NCBI RefSeq assembly: GCF_000254135.1
Contig: NZ_AINS01000039.1
Location: 1-64,000 of the forward strand
Length of the DNA stretch: 64,000 nt
Direction: 5' to 3'
Origin: Campylobacter coli LMG 9860
Lineage (GTDB): Bacteria; Campylobacterota; Campylobacteria; Campylobacterales; Campylobacteraceae
Shown: one piece after another, positions 10,492-19,555 of the stretch
How the letters are laid out: each line of letters opens with the position of its first letter
Position numbering within the stretch: position 1 is the stretch's first letter
Notes under the pieces: generated by a model
What the model was told of the DNA's origin: nothing
Databases searched by the model: none
What the model saw: the letters and a program-made list of their open reading frames with translations, nothing else
Made by a program: the position numbers and the translations under genes

Positions 10492-11775
10492 ATGCAAAAT
10501 CAAATCTTAAAAAATCTCGATTTAAAACACATTTGGCACCCTTGCACACAAATGAAAGATCACGAAACCCTACCTTTAATTCCTATAAAAAAAGCAAAAG
10601 GCGTATGGCTTTATGATTTTGATGATAAAGCTTATATGGATTGTGTGAGTTCTTGGTGGGTCAATCTTTTTGGTCATTGTAATGAAAAAATCGCAAATGC
10701 CATTAAAAAACAAGTTGATGAGCTAGAGCATGTGATCTTAGCAGGCTTTACACATGAGCCCATCATCAAGCTTTCTGCAAGACTTTGCGAAAAAGTAGGC
10801 AGGAATTTTAACAAATGTTTTTATGCAGATAATGGCTCAAGTGCTATTGAAGTAGCACTTAAGATGAGTTTTCATTATCATTTAAATAAGGGGGTGAAAA
10901 AAAGTAAATTTTTATCTTTAAGCAATTCTTATCATGGTGAAACCTTAGGGGCTTTAAGTGTGGGCGATGTTGCGCTTTATAAAGATACTTACAAAGCCTT
11001 GCTTTTAGAGTGTTTAAGCACGCCTGTGCCACAAGGCAAAGACTACACTAAAGAGCTTGAAATTTTAAAAGATATTTTAGAAAAAAATGCAAGTGAAATT
11101 TGTGCTTTTATACTTGAACCCTTGGTGCAATGTGCAGGAAATATGCATATGTATCAAGCAGGATTTATTGATGAGGCCATAAAGCTTTGCCATAAATTTG
11201 GAGTGCAAGTGATTTTTGATGAAATTGCAGTGGGCTTTGGACGCACAGGAACTTTGTTTGCCTTACATCAATGCAAACAAAGCCCCGATTTTATCTGCCT
11301 TTCAAAAGGGATAACGGGTGGATTTATGCCACTTTCTGTAGTGCTTACAAGAGATGAAATTTATAATGCTTTTTATGATACTTATGAAAGCCAAAAGGCT
11401 TTTTTACATTCTCATAGCTATACGGGAAATACCTTAGCTTGCGCGGCAGCAAATGCGGTTTTAGATATCTTTGAGGATGAAAATATTTTAGTAAAAAATC
11501 AAATTTTAAGCGAGTTTATCAAAAAAGAATTTTCAAGACTTGAAAAATTTGACTTTTTGGGTAATTTTAGAACTTGCGGGATGATCAGTGCTTTTGATAT
11601 TTTAAGCACCAAGTATAAACGCGTAGGACTTTTTGTATTTCAAAAAGCCTTAGAAAAAGGTTTGCTTTTAAGACCTTTAGCAAATACGATTTATTTTATG
11701 CCTCCTTACATCATCACAAAAGAACAAATCGTTTATGTACTAGAGAGTTTAGAGCAGATTTTTAAGGAATTTTAA
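10492..11775 (+). CDS. bioA: Adenosylmethionine-8-amino-7-oxononanoate aminotransferase
   Basis: Class III PLP aminotransferase that turns KAPA into DAPA using SAM as amino donor. [13 protein letters not shown] holds the cofactor aspartate D243, and K272 in LSKGITGG is the PLP lysine. The [10 protein letters not shown] block near residues 15-24 and [10 protein letters not shown] near 53-62 are BioA-specific. At 427 residues it is full length. Its 3' end overlaps the convergent bioD by 14 bp. Confidence 0.95.
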   Translation: MQNQILKNLDLKHIWHPCTQMKDHETLPLIPIKKAKGVWLYDFDDKAYMDCVSSWWVNLFGHCNEKIANAIKKQVDELEHVILAGFTHEPIIKLSARLCEKVGRNFNKCFYADNGSSAIEVALKMSFHYHLNKGVKKSKFLSLSNSYHGETLGALSVGDVALYKDTYKALLLECLSTPVPQGKDYTKELEILKDILEKNASEICAFILEPLVQCAGNMHMYQAGFIDEAIKLCHKFGVQVIFDEIAVGFGRTGTLFALHQCKQSPDFICLSKGITGGFMPLSVVLTRDEIYNAFYDTYESQKAFLHSHSYTGNTLACAAANAVLDIFEDENILVKNQILSEFIKKEFSRLEKFDFLGNFRTCGMISAFDILSTKYKRVGLFVFQKALEKGLLLRPLANTIYFMPPYIITKEQIVYVLESLEQIFKEF

Positions 11776-12367
11776 GTTGTAAAATTTCTTGCATTTGCTC
11801 TTTAAAATCTTTATTTAAAATGCTATTTTCATCAAAAAAATCAAGATTGATTATAGGAATTTTTGCATAATTTTTTATAAAATCATCTTGTAAGATATCT
11901 TTTTTACCCATCATTACAAGGGCCAAAAGATTGATATTTCTTTGCTTTAAAGCTTCAATGCTAAGCAAGATATGATTAATACTTCCAAGATAGTATTTTG
12001 CTACCAAAATCGTAGGGTGTTTGAAAATATTCACAAAATCAATCATAGTGTAATTTTCATCCATAGGAGAAAAAAGCCCACCCGCAAGCTCAATAAGTAG
12101 GTTTTTGCTTTTTGGTAAAATGATATCTAAGGATTTATAATCAAGCTTTTCTTTGATTTTTCCAAGATGAGGAGAAGCTGGAGTTTGCAAAAAAATACCT
12201 TCTTTAAAAATCTTTGTTTTTGGGCTAAATTTTGCAATAAACTCACTATCTGTTGGAGTTCCTGCTTGAATGAGTTTAAAATAATCATAGTTAAAATTCG
12301 CACAAAAAGCTGCGCTAAAATGTGTTTTTCCTACATCAGTATGTATTCCACTTACATAAATTTGCAC
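11762..12367 (-). CDS. bioD: Dethiobiotin synthetase
   Basis: ATP-dependent carboxylase closing the ureido ring of dethiobiotin. The P-loop GIHTDVGKT is at residues 7-15, and [13 protein letters not shown] near 91-103 matches the second nucleotide-binding stretch (usually EGAGG). At 201 residues it is slightly short but complete. The gene converges on bioA with overlapping 3' ends, so the biotin genes of this window are split between strands; no bioB lies within it. Confidence 0.9.
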   Translation of the reverse strand: MQIYVSGIHTDVGKTHFSAAFCANFNYDYFKLIQAGTPTDSEFIAKFSPKTKIFKEGIFLQTPASPHLGKIKEKLDYKSLDIILPKSKNLLIELAGGLFSPMDENYTMIDFVNIFKHPTILVAKYYLGSINHILLSIEALKQRNINLLALVMMGKKDILQDDFIKNYAKIPIINLDFFDENSILNKDFKEQMQEILQLKIP

Positions 12368-12376
12368 AAAAAATCC

Positions 12377-12691
12377 TCAAGAAAGAAATTTTAAACCCGC
12401 TGTACAGGTAATAATCACAGCGATTAAAAAAAGTTTCAAAAAACTTTTACTTTCTTTATAAAAAAGCACTCCTATCATTACCCCACCAGCGGTTCCAGCT
12501 CCTGTCCATATAGCATAAGCAACGCTCATAGCGATATTTTGCATACTTAAGCTTAAAAAAGTAAAAGAAAATCCAAAACACACTATCAAAGCTAAAAGGT
12601 AAAGCTTATTTTTAGTGCTTACAAGTTCTTTCATGATCACCACGCCAAAAATTTCACAGGCAGTAGCTAAAAACAAATAAAACCATTCCAT
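12377..12691 (-). CDS. SMR family efflux protein, subunit 1
   Basis: Small multidrug resistance (EmrE/SugE/YkkCD) family protein of 104 residues with four hydrophobic helices. The conserved membrane glutamate is E13 in FLATACEIFGVVIMK, and AYAIWTGAGTAGGVMIGVLFYKES near 60-83 is the diagnostic SMR block. It follows the partner gene by 3 bp. Two adjacent, non-identical SMR genes usually form a heterodimeric drug or guanidinium-type exporter; the substrate here is unknown. Confidence 0.88.
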   Translation of the reverse strand: MEWFYLFLATACEIFGVVIMKELVSTKNKLYLLALIVCFGFSFTFLSLSMQNIAMSVAYAIWTGAGTAGGVMIGVLFYKESKSFLKLFLIAVIITCTAGLKFLS

Positions 12692-12694
12692 AGC

Positions 12695-13033
12695 TTAAGC
12701 TTCCTTGCTTACCCATTTAAGGGCTATAATACTTAAAAGTAAAATTGCTATAAGCACAAGTTTAATTATAGAAACAGCTTCGTTAAAAATAAACATTTCA
12801 TTTAAAACCACCCCAATAGTGCCAATGCCTACAAAAACACTATAAGTAATACTTACTTCAAGTCTTTCACAAGCTTTTAAAAAGCAAGTAAAAGAAATAC
12901 AAACCCCAATGGCTGTTAAAATATACTGCCAAATTTCTGTAGAATATTTAAGTCCACTTACCCAAAAGCATTCTATAATTCCACCTAAGATTATTAAAAA
13001 CCAAGCTATATTAATATTGAATTTTTCATTCAC
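12695..13033 (-). CDS. SMR family efflux protein, subunit 2
   Basis: Second SMR protein, four membrane helices. It carries the conserved glutamate in ILGGIIECFWVSGLKYS and the TYSVFVGIGTIGVVLNEMFIF block. I prefer a GTG start at 13033: an AAGG ribosome binding site lies 6 bases ahead, and this gives the usual short N-terminus (112 residues). An upstream start at 13069 would add 12 polar residues. It is co-transcribed with the next SMR gene, as expected for a paired transporter. Confidence 0.85.
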   Translation of the reverse strand: MNEKFNINIAWFLIILGGIIECFWVSGLKYSTEIWQYILTAIGVCISFTCFLKACERLEVSITYSVFVGIGTIGVVLNEMFIFNEAVSIIKLVLIAILLLSIIALKWVSKEA

Positions 13034-13130
13034 ATGAAGCCTTAAATTAACATAATATTTGTAAAACAAATTATATCTTAAAGAAATTAAAAGAAGCTAT
13101 AAATTTACTTTTCCATAAGCCAAAATTAGA

Positions 13131-13136
13131 TATAAT
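13131..13136 (+). promoter_or_regulatory. -10 box of the rplY-pth operon
   Basis: TATAAT preceded by T-rich sequence without a clear -35, the usual form of a Campylobacter vegetative promoter. It lies 30 bases ahead of rplY, with AAGAAAGGA as ribosome binding site near the start codon. Confidence 0.7.
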
Positions 13137-13166
13137 CAAAGCTCATTTTTTAAGAAAGGACAAAAG

Positions 13167-13703
13167 ATGTTAGAAGGCATCGTTAGAGAGAGTATCGGTA
13201 GAAAAGCTGCTAAAGCTTTAAAAAGAGATGGTTATCTAATCGCAAACATCTATGGAAAAGGATTAGAAAACATCAATGCCGCTTTTAAAGTAAATGAGTT
13301 TATTAAGGAAGTTCGTAAAAAAACTACTTTAATTTTTGATGTAAAAGTAGGTTCTCAAACTTTAAGCGTTGTAGTTGTAGATTATCAAAAAGATCCTGTA
13401 ACTGCAGAACTTAAACATGTGGATTTAAAAGTTGCACAAAAAGGTGTGATTTCTAAATACATGGTTCCAGTTAAAATCACAGGAACAGCTATAGGTCTTA
13501 AAAATAAAGGTGTTTTAATCCAATCAAAAAGAAGATTAAAAGTAAAATGTCCAGCTGAAAATTTACCAAATTTCTTCGAACTTGATGTAAGTAAGCTTGA
13601 TGTGGGTGATGCTTTACTTGTTCGTGATATTGTAGTGCCTGAAGGTGTAACTATGATAGATGCTGATAGAGTAGCGGTAGTGGGCGTAGAAAAAGCTAGA
13701 TGA
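13167..13703 (+). CDS. rplY: 50S ribosomal protein L25 (CTC form)
   Basis: Binds 5S rRNA in the large subunit. This is the long, two-domain CTC/TL5 form at 178 residues: an N-terminal L25 domain ([22 protein letters not shown], shown in part by the [15 protein letters not shown] start) and a C-terminal beta domain ending near [13 protein letters not shown]. It is followed by pth with a 4-bp overlap, a pairing conserved in many bacteria. Confidence 0.94.
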   Translation: MLEGIVRESIGRKAAKALKRDGYLIANIYGKGLENINAAFKVNEFIKEVRKKTTLIFDVKVGSQTLSVVVVDYQKDPVTAELKHVDLKVAQKGVISKYMVPVKITGTAIGLKNKGVLIQSKRRLKVKCPAENLPNFFELDVSKLDVGDALLVRDIVVPEGVTMIDADRVAVVGVEKAR

Positions 13704-14242
13704 TCTTAGTCGTAGGGCTTGGCAATATAGGCAAAGAGTATGAAGATACTCGCCATAATGTCGGCTTTATGCTTATTGACTTGCTTTTAAAAGAAGGCAA
13801 TTTCACAAATCTCACAAACTCAAAATTCAAAGGAGAGCTTTTCAAAATGGGCTCTTCTTTACTTCTTAAACCTCATACTTATATGAATAATTCTGGATTA
13901 AGCGTAAAAGCGGTAAATGATTTTTACAAATGTGAAAGAATCATAGTCGTTCATGATGATATCGATATCAATTTAGGCGCTTTGCGTTTTAAAAGAGGCG
14001 GTTCTAGCGGAGGACATAATGGACTTAAAAGCATAGATAATCTATGCGGAAGTGATTATGAAAGAGTGCGTATAGGAGTGGGCAAGGGTGAGAATGTTAT
14101 TTCTCATGTTTTAGGTAAATTTAGAGCCGAAGAAGAGTTAATTTTAAGTAAGGTTTTAGAGCATTCTAAAAAAGCTTTACTTGAGCTTATCCGCAATGAT
14201 GATTTATCAGCCATATCTTCAAAGTATAGCTTAAAGGCTTAA
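13700..14242 (+). CDS. pth: Peptidyl-tRNA hydrolase
   Basis: Recycles peptidyl-tRNA dropped from ribosomes by cleaving the ester bond. Family motifs are [19 protein letters not shown] near residues 5-23, with the catalytic histidine H19, and [28 protein letters not shown] (visible as [15 protein letters not shown]) near 93-120. The length is 180 residues. It overlaps rplY and is 1 bp from the next gene, so the three genes likely form one operon. Confidence 0.95.
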   Translation: MILVVGLGNIGKEYEDTRHNVGFMLIDLLLKEGNFTNLTNSKFKGELFKMGSSLLLKPHTYMNNSGLSVKAVNDFYKCERIIVVHDDIDINLGALRFKRGGSSGGHNGLKSIDNLCGSDYERVRIGVGKGENVISHVLGKFRAEEELILSKVLEHSKKALLELIRNDDLSAISSKYSLKA

Positions 14243-14243
14243 G

Positions 14244-15302
14244 ATGTGGATATTTTTTCGTTTTATTTCAGGAATTTATCTTAAGAATTTTTTTATTATC
14301 TTTCTGTCTTTACTGGGTTTTTATTGTGGTATTGATTTGCTTTTAAATTTCAATGATTTACCCGATGCAGCAAATCTTAGCTTGCTTTATGTGATTTTTT
14401 TGGCTTTTTCTGCTGTTACTTATGTCTTGCCTGTTTCTTTAATCTTTGCTTTGGTGCTTTCTTTGGTTTCTATGATAAGGGCTAATGAATTTGTAAGCCT
14501 TTATGCTTTAGGGCTTAGTAAAAATTTGGTCATAATATTTCCTTTTTTGTGGGCTTTATTTTTTTGTTTTGTGTATGTGGGGTTAAATTTTACTCCTTTT
14601 GCTTATGCAAATGATTATAAAAGAAATATTCTAAAAAATGGCACCATGCTAAAACAAAGCGGTGAAGTTTTTTTAAAATTTAATAACGAATTTATTTATA
14701 TTTCTAAGGTTAATAATGGACAAAGTACCGCACAAAATATTAAAATTTTTAATATTAAGGATTTAAATTTAAGTTCTTTTATCGAAGCTAAGAGCGGTAT
14801 TTTTGAAAAGAAAAATTGGATTTTAAAAGAAGGAAATTTAACCCTACTTCCTAAAGAATATGAGCTTGGCAATAAGGGGTTAAATATCAGCGAATTTAAA
14901 GAGCTTAATACTCTTGAAGGTTTTAAGCCTAAGATCATCGAAGGGGTAGCTAGTGATAGTGATTATTCTATCTTAGATATACTTGAAAGTTTGGAGCTTT
15001 TTAAAACACAAAATATCAGCATAGAATCGCTTAAAATTAGTCTTTATAAGCTTGTATTTATGCCGTTTTTTGCACCCTTTTTAATGCTTATTATGTATTA
15101 TTTTTTCCCAGTTATTGCAAGATTTTTTAATTTAGCTTTTGTAGCTTTTGTAGCTTTTGTAGTCACTTTGCTTACTTGGGGTATGTTATTTTTACTATCA
15201 AGATTGAGCGAAAATGGTGTGATTTTAAGTGAATTAGGCATTGTTATGCCTATTGTTTTGTTAATTTTTTTAGGTGGTTTTATGTTTTACAAGCACCGAT
15301 AA
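14244..15302 (+). CDS. LptF/LptG family permease (YjgP/YjgQ)
   Basis: Inner-membrane protein of 352 residues with the LptF/G layout: about three helices in the first 115 residues, a large periplasmic beta-rich domain (roughly 120-255) and three helices at the end. These permeases work with LptB to extract lipopolysaccharide or lipooligosaccharide for export. I cannot tell LptF from LptG; C. jejuni annotations usually name this gene as an integral membrane protein. The ARFFNLAFVAFVAFVVTLL stretch contains a near-repeat FVAFVAFV in a helix. Confidence 0.8.
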   Translation: MWIFFRFISGIYLKNFFIIFLSLLGFYCGIDLLLNFNDLPDAANLSLLYVIFLAFSAVTYVLPVSLIFALVLSLVSMIRANEFVSLYALGLSKNLVIIFPFLWALFFCFVYVGLNFTPFAYANDYKRNILKNGTMLKQSGEVFLKFNNEFIYISKVNNGQSTAQNIKIFNIKDLNLSSFIEAKSGIFEKKNWILKEGNLTLLPKEYELGNKGLNISEFKELNTLEGFKPKIIEGVASDSDYSILDILESLELFKTQNISIESLKISLYKLVFMPFFAPFLMLIMYYFFPVIARFFNLAFVAFVAFVVTLLTWGMLFLLSRLSENGVILSELGIVMPIVLLIFLGGFMFYKHR

Positions 15303-15343
15303 ATTAAGCTTTAATATAGTAAAATTAAAAATAAAGGTGAAAA

Positions 15344-16552
15344 ATGGATTATAAAAAACTCAAAGATGAATTTCAAACCCCTTTTTATATTTATGATTTT
15401 GATTTTATTAAAGAGCGTTTTTTAAAACTTAAAAATGCTTTCAAAGCTAGGAAATCTCAAATTTTTTATGCGGTAAAAGCAAACTCAAATTTAAGTCTTT
15501 TACAAATGCTTGTAAAGCTTGACAGCGGGTTTGATTGTGTAAGCATAGGAGAGGTTAAACGCGCTTTAAAAGCAGGTGCAAAATCTTATAAGATAATTTT
15601 TAGTGGCGTAGGAAAAACTCAAGAAGAATTAAGACTTGCTTTAGAATACGATATTTTATATATCAATCTTGAAAGCGAAGCTGAAATGATGCTTTTAGAA
15701 AGTGTAGCTAAAGAGTTAAATTTAAAGGCAAGGATAAGTATCCGTGTCAATCCAAATGTAAATGCTAAAACTCATCCTTATATTTCTACAGGTTTAAATG
15801 AAAATAAATTCGGCGTAGAAATTGACCTTGCAAGAAAAATGTATCTTTATGCTAAAAATTCACCCCATTTAGAGCCTATTGGAGTGCATTTTCATATAGG
15901 TTCTCAATTATTAGATATCTCGCCTATCCATGAAGCGGCTGCGATTGTTGCAAAATTAGTAAGAGAGCTTAAGGCCTTGCAAATAGAGCTTAAATTCTTT
16001 GATATAGGCGGTGGACTTGGAGTAAGGTATGAAAAAGAAGATGTAGAGCCTGATCTTTATGATTATGCACAAGGAATACTTGCTCAACTACACGGACTGG
16101 ATGTAACTATAGGAATGGAGCCAGGAAGATTTTTGGTTGCCAATAGTGGAGAATTTGTATGCTCTGTGCTTTATGAAAAACACAATAAAACAAAGCGTTT
16201 TGTTATAGTAGATGGGGCTATGAATGATTTAATTCGCCCAAGTTTGTATGAAGCTTATCATGAAATTTTACTGCCTTATAATCAAGGAGAAGAAAGTCCT
16301 TGCGATGTTGTGGGTGGAATTTGTGAAAGTGGAGATTTTTTTGCCAAGGCAAGGTCTTTGCCTAGCACTCAAAGTGGTGATATAATGGTTATTAAAAATA
16401 CTGGAGCTTATGGTTTTAGCATGAGTAGTAATTACAATACTCGTAATAAAGTTTGCGAATTAGCCCTTGAAGAAGGACAGGTAAGATTGATCCGTCAAAG
16501 AGAAAATTTTGAAGATCAAATCGCTTTAGAAGAGAAATTTTTAAAGGCTTAA
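15344..16552 (+). CDS. lysA: Diaminopimelate decarboxylase
   Basis: Final step of lysine synthesis, PLP-dependent fold III decarboxylase. K45 in YAVKANSNL binds the cofactor; HFHIGSQL near 184-191, the glycine loop DIGGGLGVRY near 221-230 and EPGRFLVAN near 264-272 complete the site, and C-terminal GGICESGDFFA supplies the cysteine from the partner subunit. At 402 residues it is full length. A 41-bp gap with an AATATAGT sequence may hold its own promoter. Confidence 0.95.
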   Translation: MDYKKLKDEFQTPFYIYDFDFIKERFLKLKNAFKARKSQIFYAVKANSNLSLLQMLVKLDSGFDCVSIGEVKRALKAGAKSYKIIFSGVGKTQEELRLALEYDILYINLESEAEMMLLESVAKELNLKARISIRVNPNVNAKTHPYISTGLNENKFGVEIDLARKMYLYAKNSPHLEPIGVHFHIGSQLLDISPIHEAAAIVAKLVRELKALQIELKFFDIGGGLGVRYEKEDVEPDLYDYAQGILAQLHGLDVTIGMEPGRFLVANSGEFVCSVLYEKHNKTKRFVIVDGAMNDLIRPSLYEAYHEILLPYNQGEESPCDVVGGICESGDFFAKARSLPSTQSGDIMVIKNTGAYGFSMSSNYNTRNKVCELALEEGQVRLIRQRENFEDQIALEEKFLKA

Positions 16553-16553
16553 A

Positions 16554-17321
16554 ATGTTTTTTTTAGATGTTCAAGGGACTTTAATTTCTGATCATGATAA
16601 ATCTTTAATCCATGGTGCTAAAGAACTAATCGATTTTTTAAATGCAAAAAATCTTCCTTATCTTATCATCACTAACAATACAAAAAAACTTGATTTTTTA
16701 GAAAAATTACAGCAAAAAGGATTGGCTATAAAAGAAAATGCTTATATTGATCCTTTCAGCGTTTTAAAACACCTTTTAAGACCTTGTAAAGTTGCGGCTT
16801 TTGGTGCAGATGAGTTTGTAAAAAGTCTTGAAAATCTTGGTTTTGAACTCGATTTTGTAAATCCTAGTGCTGTACTTGTAGCTAGTTATGATGATTTTAA
16901 ATTTAAAGATTTTGCTAGTATGATAGAATTGGCTAGAAGAGAAGTTAGATTTATAGCTATGCACGAAACTAGTATTTATAAAAAAGAAGGTAGGCCTTAT
17001 CCTGGTGTAGGTAGCATTATGGCTATGCTTAAAAATGCTATTGATTTTGAATATGAGGTTGTGGGTAAGCCTAGCATTGCTTTTTATAAAGAAGCTTTAA
17101 ATTTAATAAGAAGACAAAATTCAAAAATCGATTTTGAAGATATTAAAATCGTTAGTGATGATTTTAGGGGTGACTTGCTTAAGGCAAAAGAACTTGGCAT
17201 GAAAACCTTGCTGGTTTTAAGCGGAAAGATAAGCGACACAAAAGGGTTTGATACGGATTTGCTTGATGGAGTTTATCCTAGTGTTTTAGAAATTTTAAAG
17301 GATTTGAAATGTCAAATTTAA
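16554..17321 (+). CDS. HAD superfamily hydrolase, NagD-like (class IIA)
   Basis: HAD-fold protein of 255 residues with the class IIA cap arrangement: motif II in IITNNTK near 39-45, motif III lysine in VVGKPS near 165-170, and motif IV in IVSDDFRGDLLKAKELGMKTLLV near 199-221. Motif I reads LDVQGTL, so the second acidic residue (DxD) that normally acts as general acid/base is glutamine. It may therefore have an altered reaction or weak phosphatase activity. It lies between lysA and pheA, overlapping pheA by 13 bp; the substrate is unknown. Confidence 0.8.
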   Translation: MFFLDVQGTLISDHDKSLIHGAKELIDFLNAKNLPYLIITNNTKKLDFLEKLQQKGLAIKENAYIDPFSVLKHLLRPCKVAAFGADEFVKSLENLGFELDFVNPSAVLVASYDDFKFKDFASMIELARREVRFIAMHETSIYKKEGRPYPGVGSIMAMLKNAIDFEYEVVGKPSIAFYKEALNLIRRQNSKIDFEDIKIVSDDFRGDLLKAKELGMKTLLVLSGKISDTKGFDTDLLDGVYPSVLEILKDLKCQI

Positions 17322-18391
17322 ACTTAGAAGATTTTAGAAATAAAATCGATATGGTAGATGATAAAATTTTAGAACTTTTAAATGAAAGAATGAGTTATGT
17401 TAAAAGCATAGGAGAGATCAAGCAAACAAGTGGTGGAGCGATTTATCGTCCTGAACGTGAAAGAGCGATTATCAATCGCTTAAAAAATGCAAATTTAGGA
17501 CTTTTGGATCAAAATGCCATAGAGGCAATTTATCAAGAAATTTTTGCTGTTTCAAGGAATTTAGAAATGCCTCAAATTGTTGCTTATTTGGGGCCTGAAG
17601 GTACTTATACTCATCAAGCAGCAAGAAGTCGTTTTGGTGCTATGAGTCGCTATATCGCACTTGCAACCATAGAGGATGTTTTTAAAGAGCTTAGCAATAA
17701 AGAAGCAAAATACGGCGTTGTTCCTATAGAAAATAATACAGAAGGCGCTGTAGGTGTAACTTTAGATTGCTTAGGTAAGTATAATGAGCTTAAAATTTTT
17801 GGTGAAATTTATATGGATATTCATCATTCTTTTGTAGGAATTAATGAAAATTTAAAAGAGATAAAACGCATTTATTCCCACCCACAAGGTTATAATCAAT
17901 GTCGCAAATTTTTAGAAAGCCACGAATTAAGCAATATAGAATTTGTGCCTTCAAAATCCACAGCAAATGCTGCTTATTTAGCCTCTCAAGATAAGTATTC
18001 GGCTGCAATTTGTTCTAAAATAGCTGCAAAGCTTTACAATGTGCCTGTACTTTTTGATAAGATAGAAGATAATGCGGCAAATCGTACAAGATTTTTGATT
18101 TTAAGTGATATTAAAAATCCAAAAATGCCAAATTGCAAAACTTCTATTTTAGCTCACACTGCACATAAGCCTGGCGGTCTTAGTTCTTTACTGGAGCAAT
18201 TTAAAAAAGAAAATATCAATCTTACTAAGCTTGAATCTCGTCCTGTAAAATCAAAAGAATTTTTACACAGTTTTTACATAGATTTTGAAGGGCATATTGA
18301 TGATGAAAATGTTCAACGCGCTTTGAAAAACGCAGATGAGGTAGTTTGGCTTGGATCTTATTTATCAGGAGAAAAGAATGAAATTCAATGA
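17309..18391 (+). CDS. pheA: Bifunctional chorismate mutase/prephenate dehydratase (P-protein)
   Basis: Makes phenylpyruvate from chorismate. Residues 1-85 are an AroQ-type chorismate mutase helix bundle ([19 protein letters not shown]), residues about 93-270 are prephenate dehydratase with the catalytic NRTRF motif, and the C-terminal 80 residues form an ACT domain with [13 protein letters not shown] and LTKLESRP, the phenylalanine-binding GALV/ESRP motifs. So feedback inhibition by phenylalanine is expected. Its 3' end overlaps hisC by 14 bp. Confidence 0.95.
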   Translation: MSNLNLEDFRNKIDMVDDKILELLNERMSYVKSIGEIKQTSGGAIYRPERERAIINRLKNANLGLLDQNAIEAIYQEIFAVSRNLEMPQIVAYLGPEGTYTHQAARSRFGAMSRYIALATIEDVFKELSNKEAKYGVVPIENNTEGAVGVTLDCLGKYNELKIFGEIYMDIHHSFVGINENLKEIKRIYSHPQGYNQCRKFLESHELSNIEFVPSKSTANAAYLASQDKYSAAICSKIAAKLYNVPVLFDKIEDNAANRTRFLILSDIKNPKMPNCKTSILAHTAHKPGGLSSLLEQFKKENINLTKLESRPVKSKEFLHSFYIDFEGHIDDENVQRALKNADEVVWLGSYLSGEKNEIQ

Positions 18392-19472
18392 CTTTTTAAA
18401 TCATTTAAGCAATTATGAGCCGGGCAAGGATATTGAAGTTATCGCTAGAGAATATGGCATAAAAGAAGTGATAAAATTAGCAAGCAATGAAAACCCTTTT
18501 GGTGCTCCACCTAAAGCGGTTAAAGTTTTGCAAGAAAATGCTTTTAAAGCAAATCTTTATCCAGATGATAGTATGGTAGAGCTAAAAGGTGAGTTAGCAC
18601 AAAAATACAATGTAAAAAATGAAAATATCATCATTGGTGCGGGCAGCGATCAGGTTATTGAATTTGCTATACATTCTAAACTTAACCCTCAAAATGCTTT
18701 TTTGCAAGCAGGGGTAAGCTTTGCTATGTATGAAATTTATGCTAAGCAATGCGGTGCAAAATGCTATAAAACTCAAAGTATCACTCATGATTTATCTGAA
18801 TTTAAAACACTTTATGAAGCACATAAGGATGAGATTGAGATCATATTCTTATGTTTGCCTAACAATCCTTTGGGCGAGTGCTTAGATACAAACGAGGTGT
18901 TTGAGTTTATACGCGGTATTGATGAGAATTGTTTAGTGATAATTGATGCAGCTTATAATGAATTTGCAAGTTTTAAGGATCAAAATAAGTATCTAAAGCC
19001 TTGTGATCTTGTGCAAGAATTTAAAAATGTGCTTTATTTAGGAACTTTTTCTAAACTTTATGGATTGGGTGGGTTGCGTATAGGTTATGGTATAGCAAAT
19101 GCAGAAATTATCAGTGCATTTTATAAACTTCGCGCCCCTTTTAATGTAAGCAATTTAGCATTAAAAGCAGCGGTTGCGGCTTTACATGATGAAGAATTTG
19201 CTAAAAAAACTTTGGAAAATAATTTTTCTCAAATGGAGCTTTATAAGGAATTTGCCAAAAAGCATCATATTAAATTTATCGAAAGCTATACAAATTTTAT
19301 CACTTATTTTTTTGAGGAAAAAAATAGCACAGATTTGTCTGAAAAATTGCTTAAAAAGGGTATAATAGTAAGAAATTTAAAAAGTTATGGTTTAAATGCT
19401 ATGAGAATTACCATAGGAACGCCTTATGAAAATGAAAGATTTTTTACAGAATTTGAAGGAATTTTAAAATAG
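18378..19472 (+). CDS. hisC: Histidinol-phosphate aminotransferase
   Basis: Class I/II PLP aminotransferase for histidine synthesis; enzymes of this group often also transaminate aromatic keto acids, which would fit the pheA neighbour. LASNENPFG near residues 35-43, the NNPLGE cofactor motif, and the PLP lysine in [16 protein letters not shown] are present. The start at 18378 is preceded by AGGAG; a longer frame from 18351 exists but lacks that site. The protein is 364 residues. A hairpin follows it. Confidence 0.92.
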   Translation: MKFNDFLNHLSNYEPGKDIEVIAREYGIKEVIKLASNENPFGAPPKAVKVLQENAFKANLYPDDSMVELKGELAQKYNVKNENIIIGAGSDQVIEFAIHSKLNPQNAFLQAGVSFAMYEIYAKQCGAKCYKTQSITHDLSEFKTLYEAHKDEIEIIFLCLPNNPLGECLDTNEVFEFIRGIDENCLVIIDAAYNEFASFKDQNKYLKPCDLVQEFKNVLYLGTFSKLYGLGGLRIGYGIANAEIISAFYKLRAPFNVSNLALKAAVAALHDEEFAKKTLENNFSQMELYKEFAKKHHIKFIESYTNFITYFFEEKNSTDLSEKLLKKGIIVRNLKSYGLNAMRITIGTPYENERFFTEFEGILK

Positions 19473-19473
19473 T

Positions 19474-19500
19474 CTTGATTTTTCAAATCAAGGATAATTT
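19474..19500 (+). terminator. Terminator after hisC
   Basis: CTTGATTT (19474-19481) and AAATCAAG (19485-19492) form a perfect 8-bp stem with a TTC loop directly after the hisC stop; a T-rich stretch follows after GATAA. It probably separates the amino-acid operon from fliF. Confidence 0.6.
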
Positions 19501-19555
19501 TTATGGTATTTAGAATAAAATGGGTAAGATTCACTAAACTAAGGGATGAGAATTA

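Noticed and set aside
10488-10493. TATAAT overlapping the bioA start codon.
   Set aside because: A promoter there would start transcription inside the gene. AAGAAG just before is a workable ribosome binding site, so the box is most likely coincidence.
15129-15170. Short tandem repeat (GCTTTTGTA, repeated) in the LptF/G-like gene.
   Set aside because: It is in frame, encodes FVAFVAFV in a membrane helix, and has about three copies only; not evidence of a variable repeat locus.
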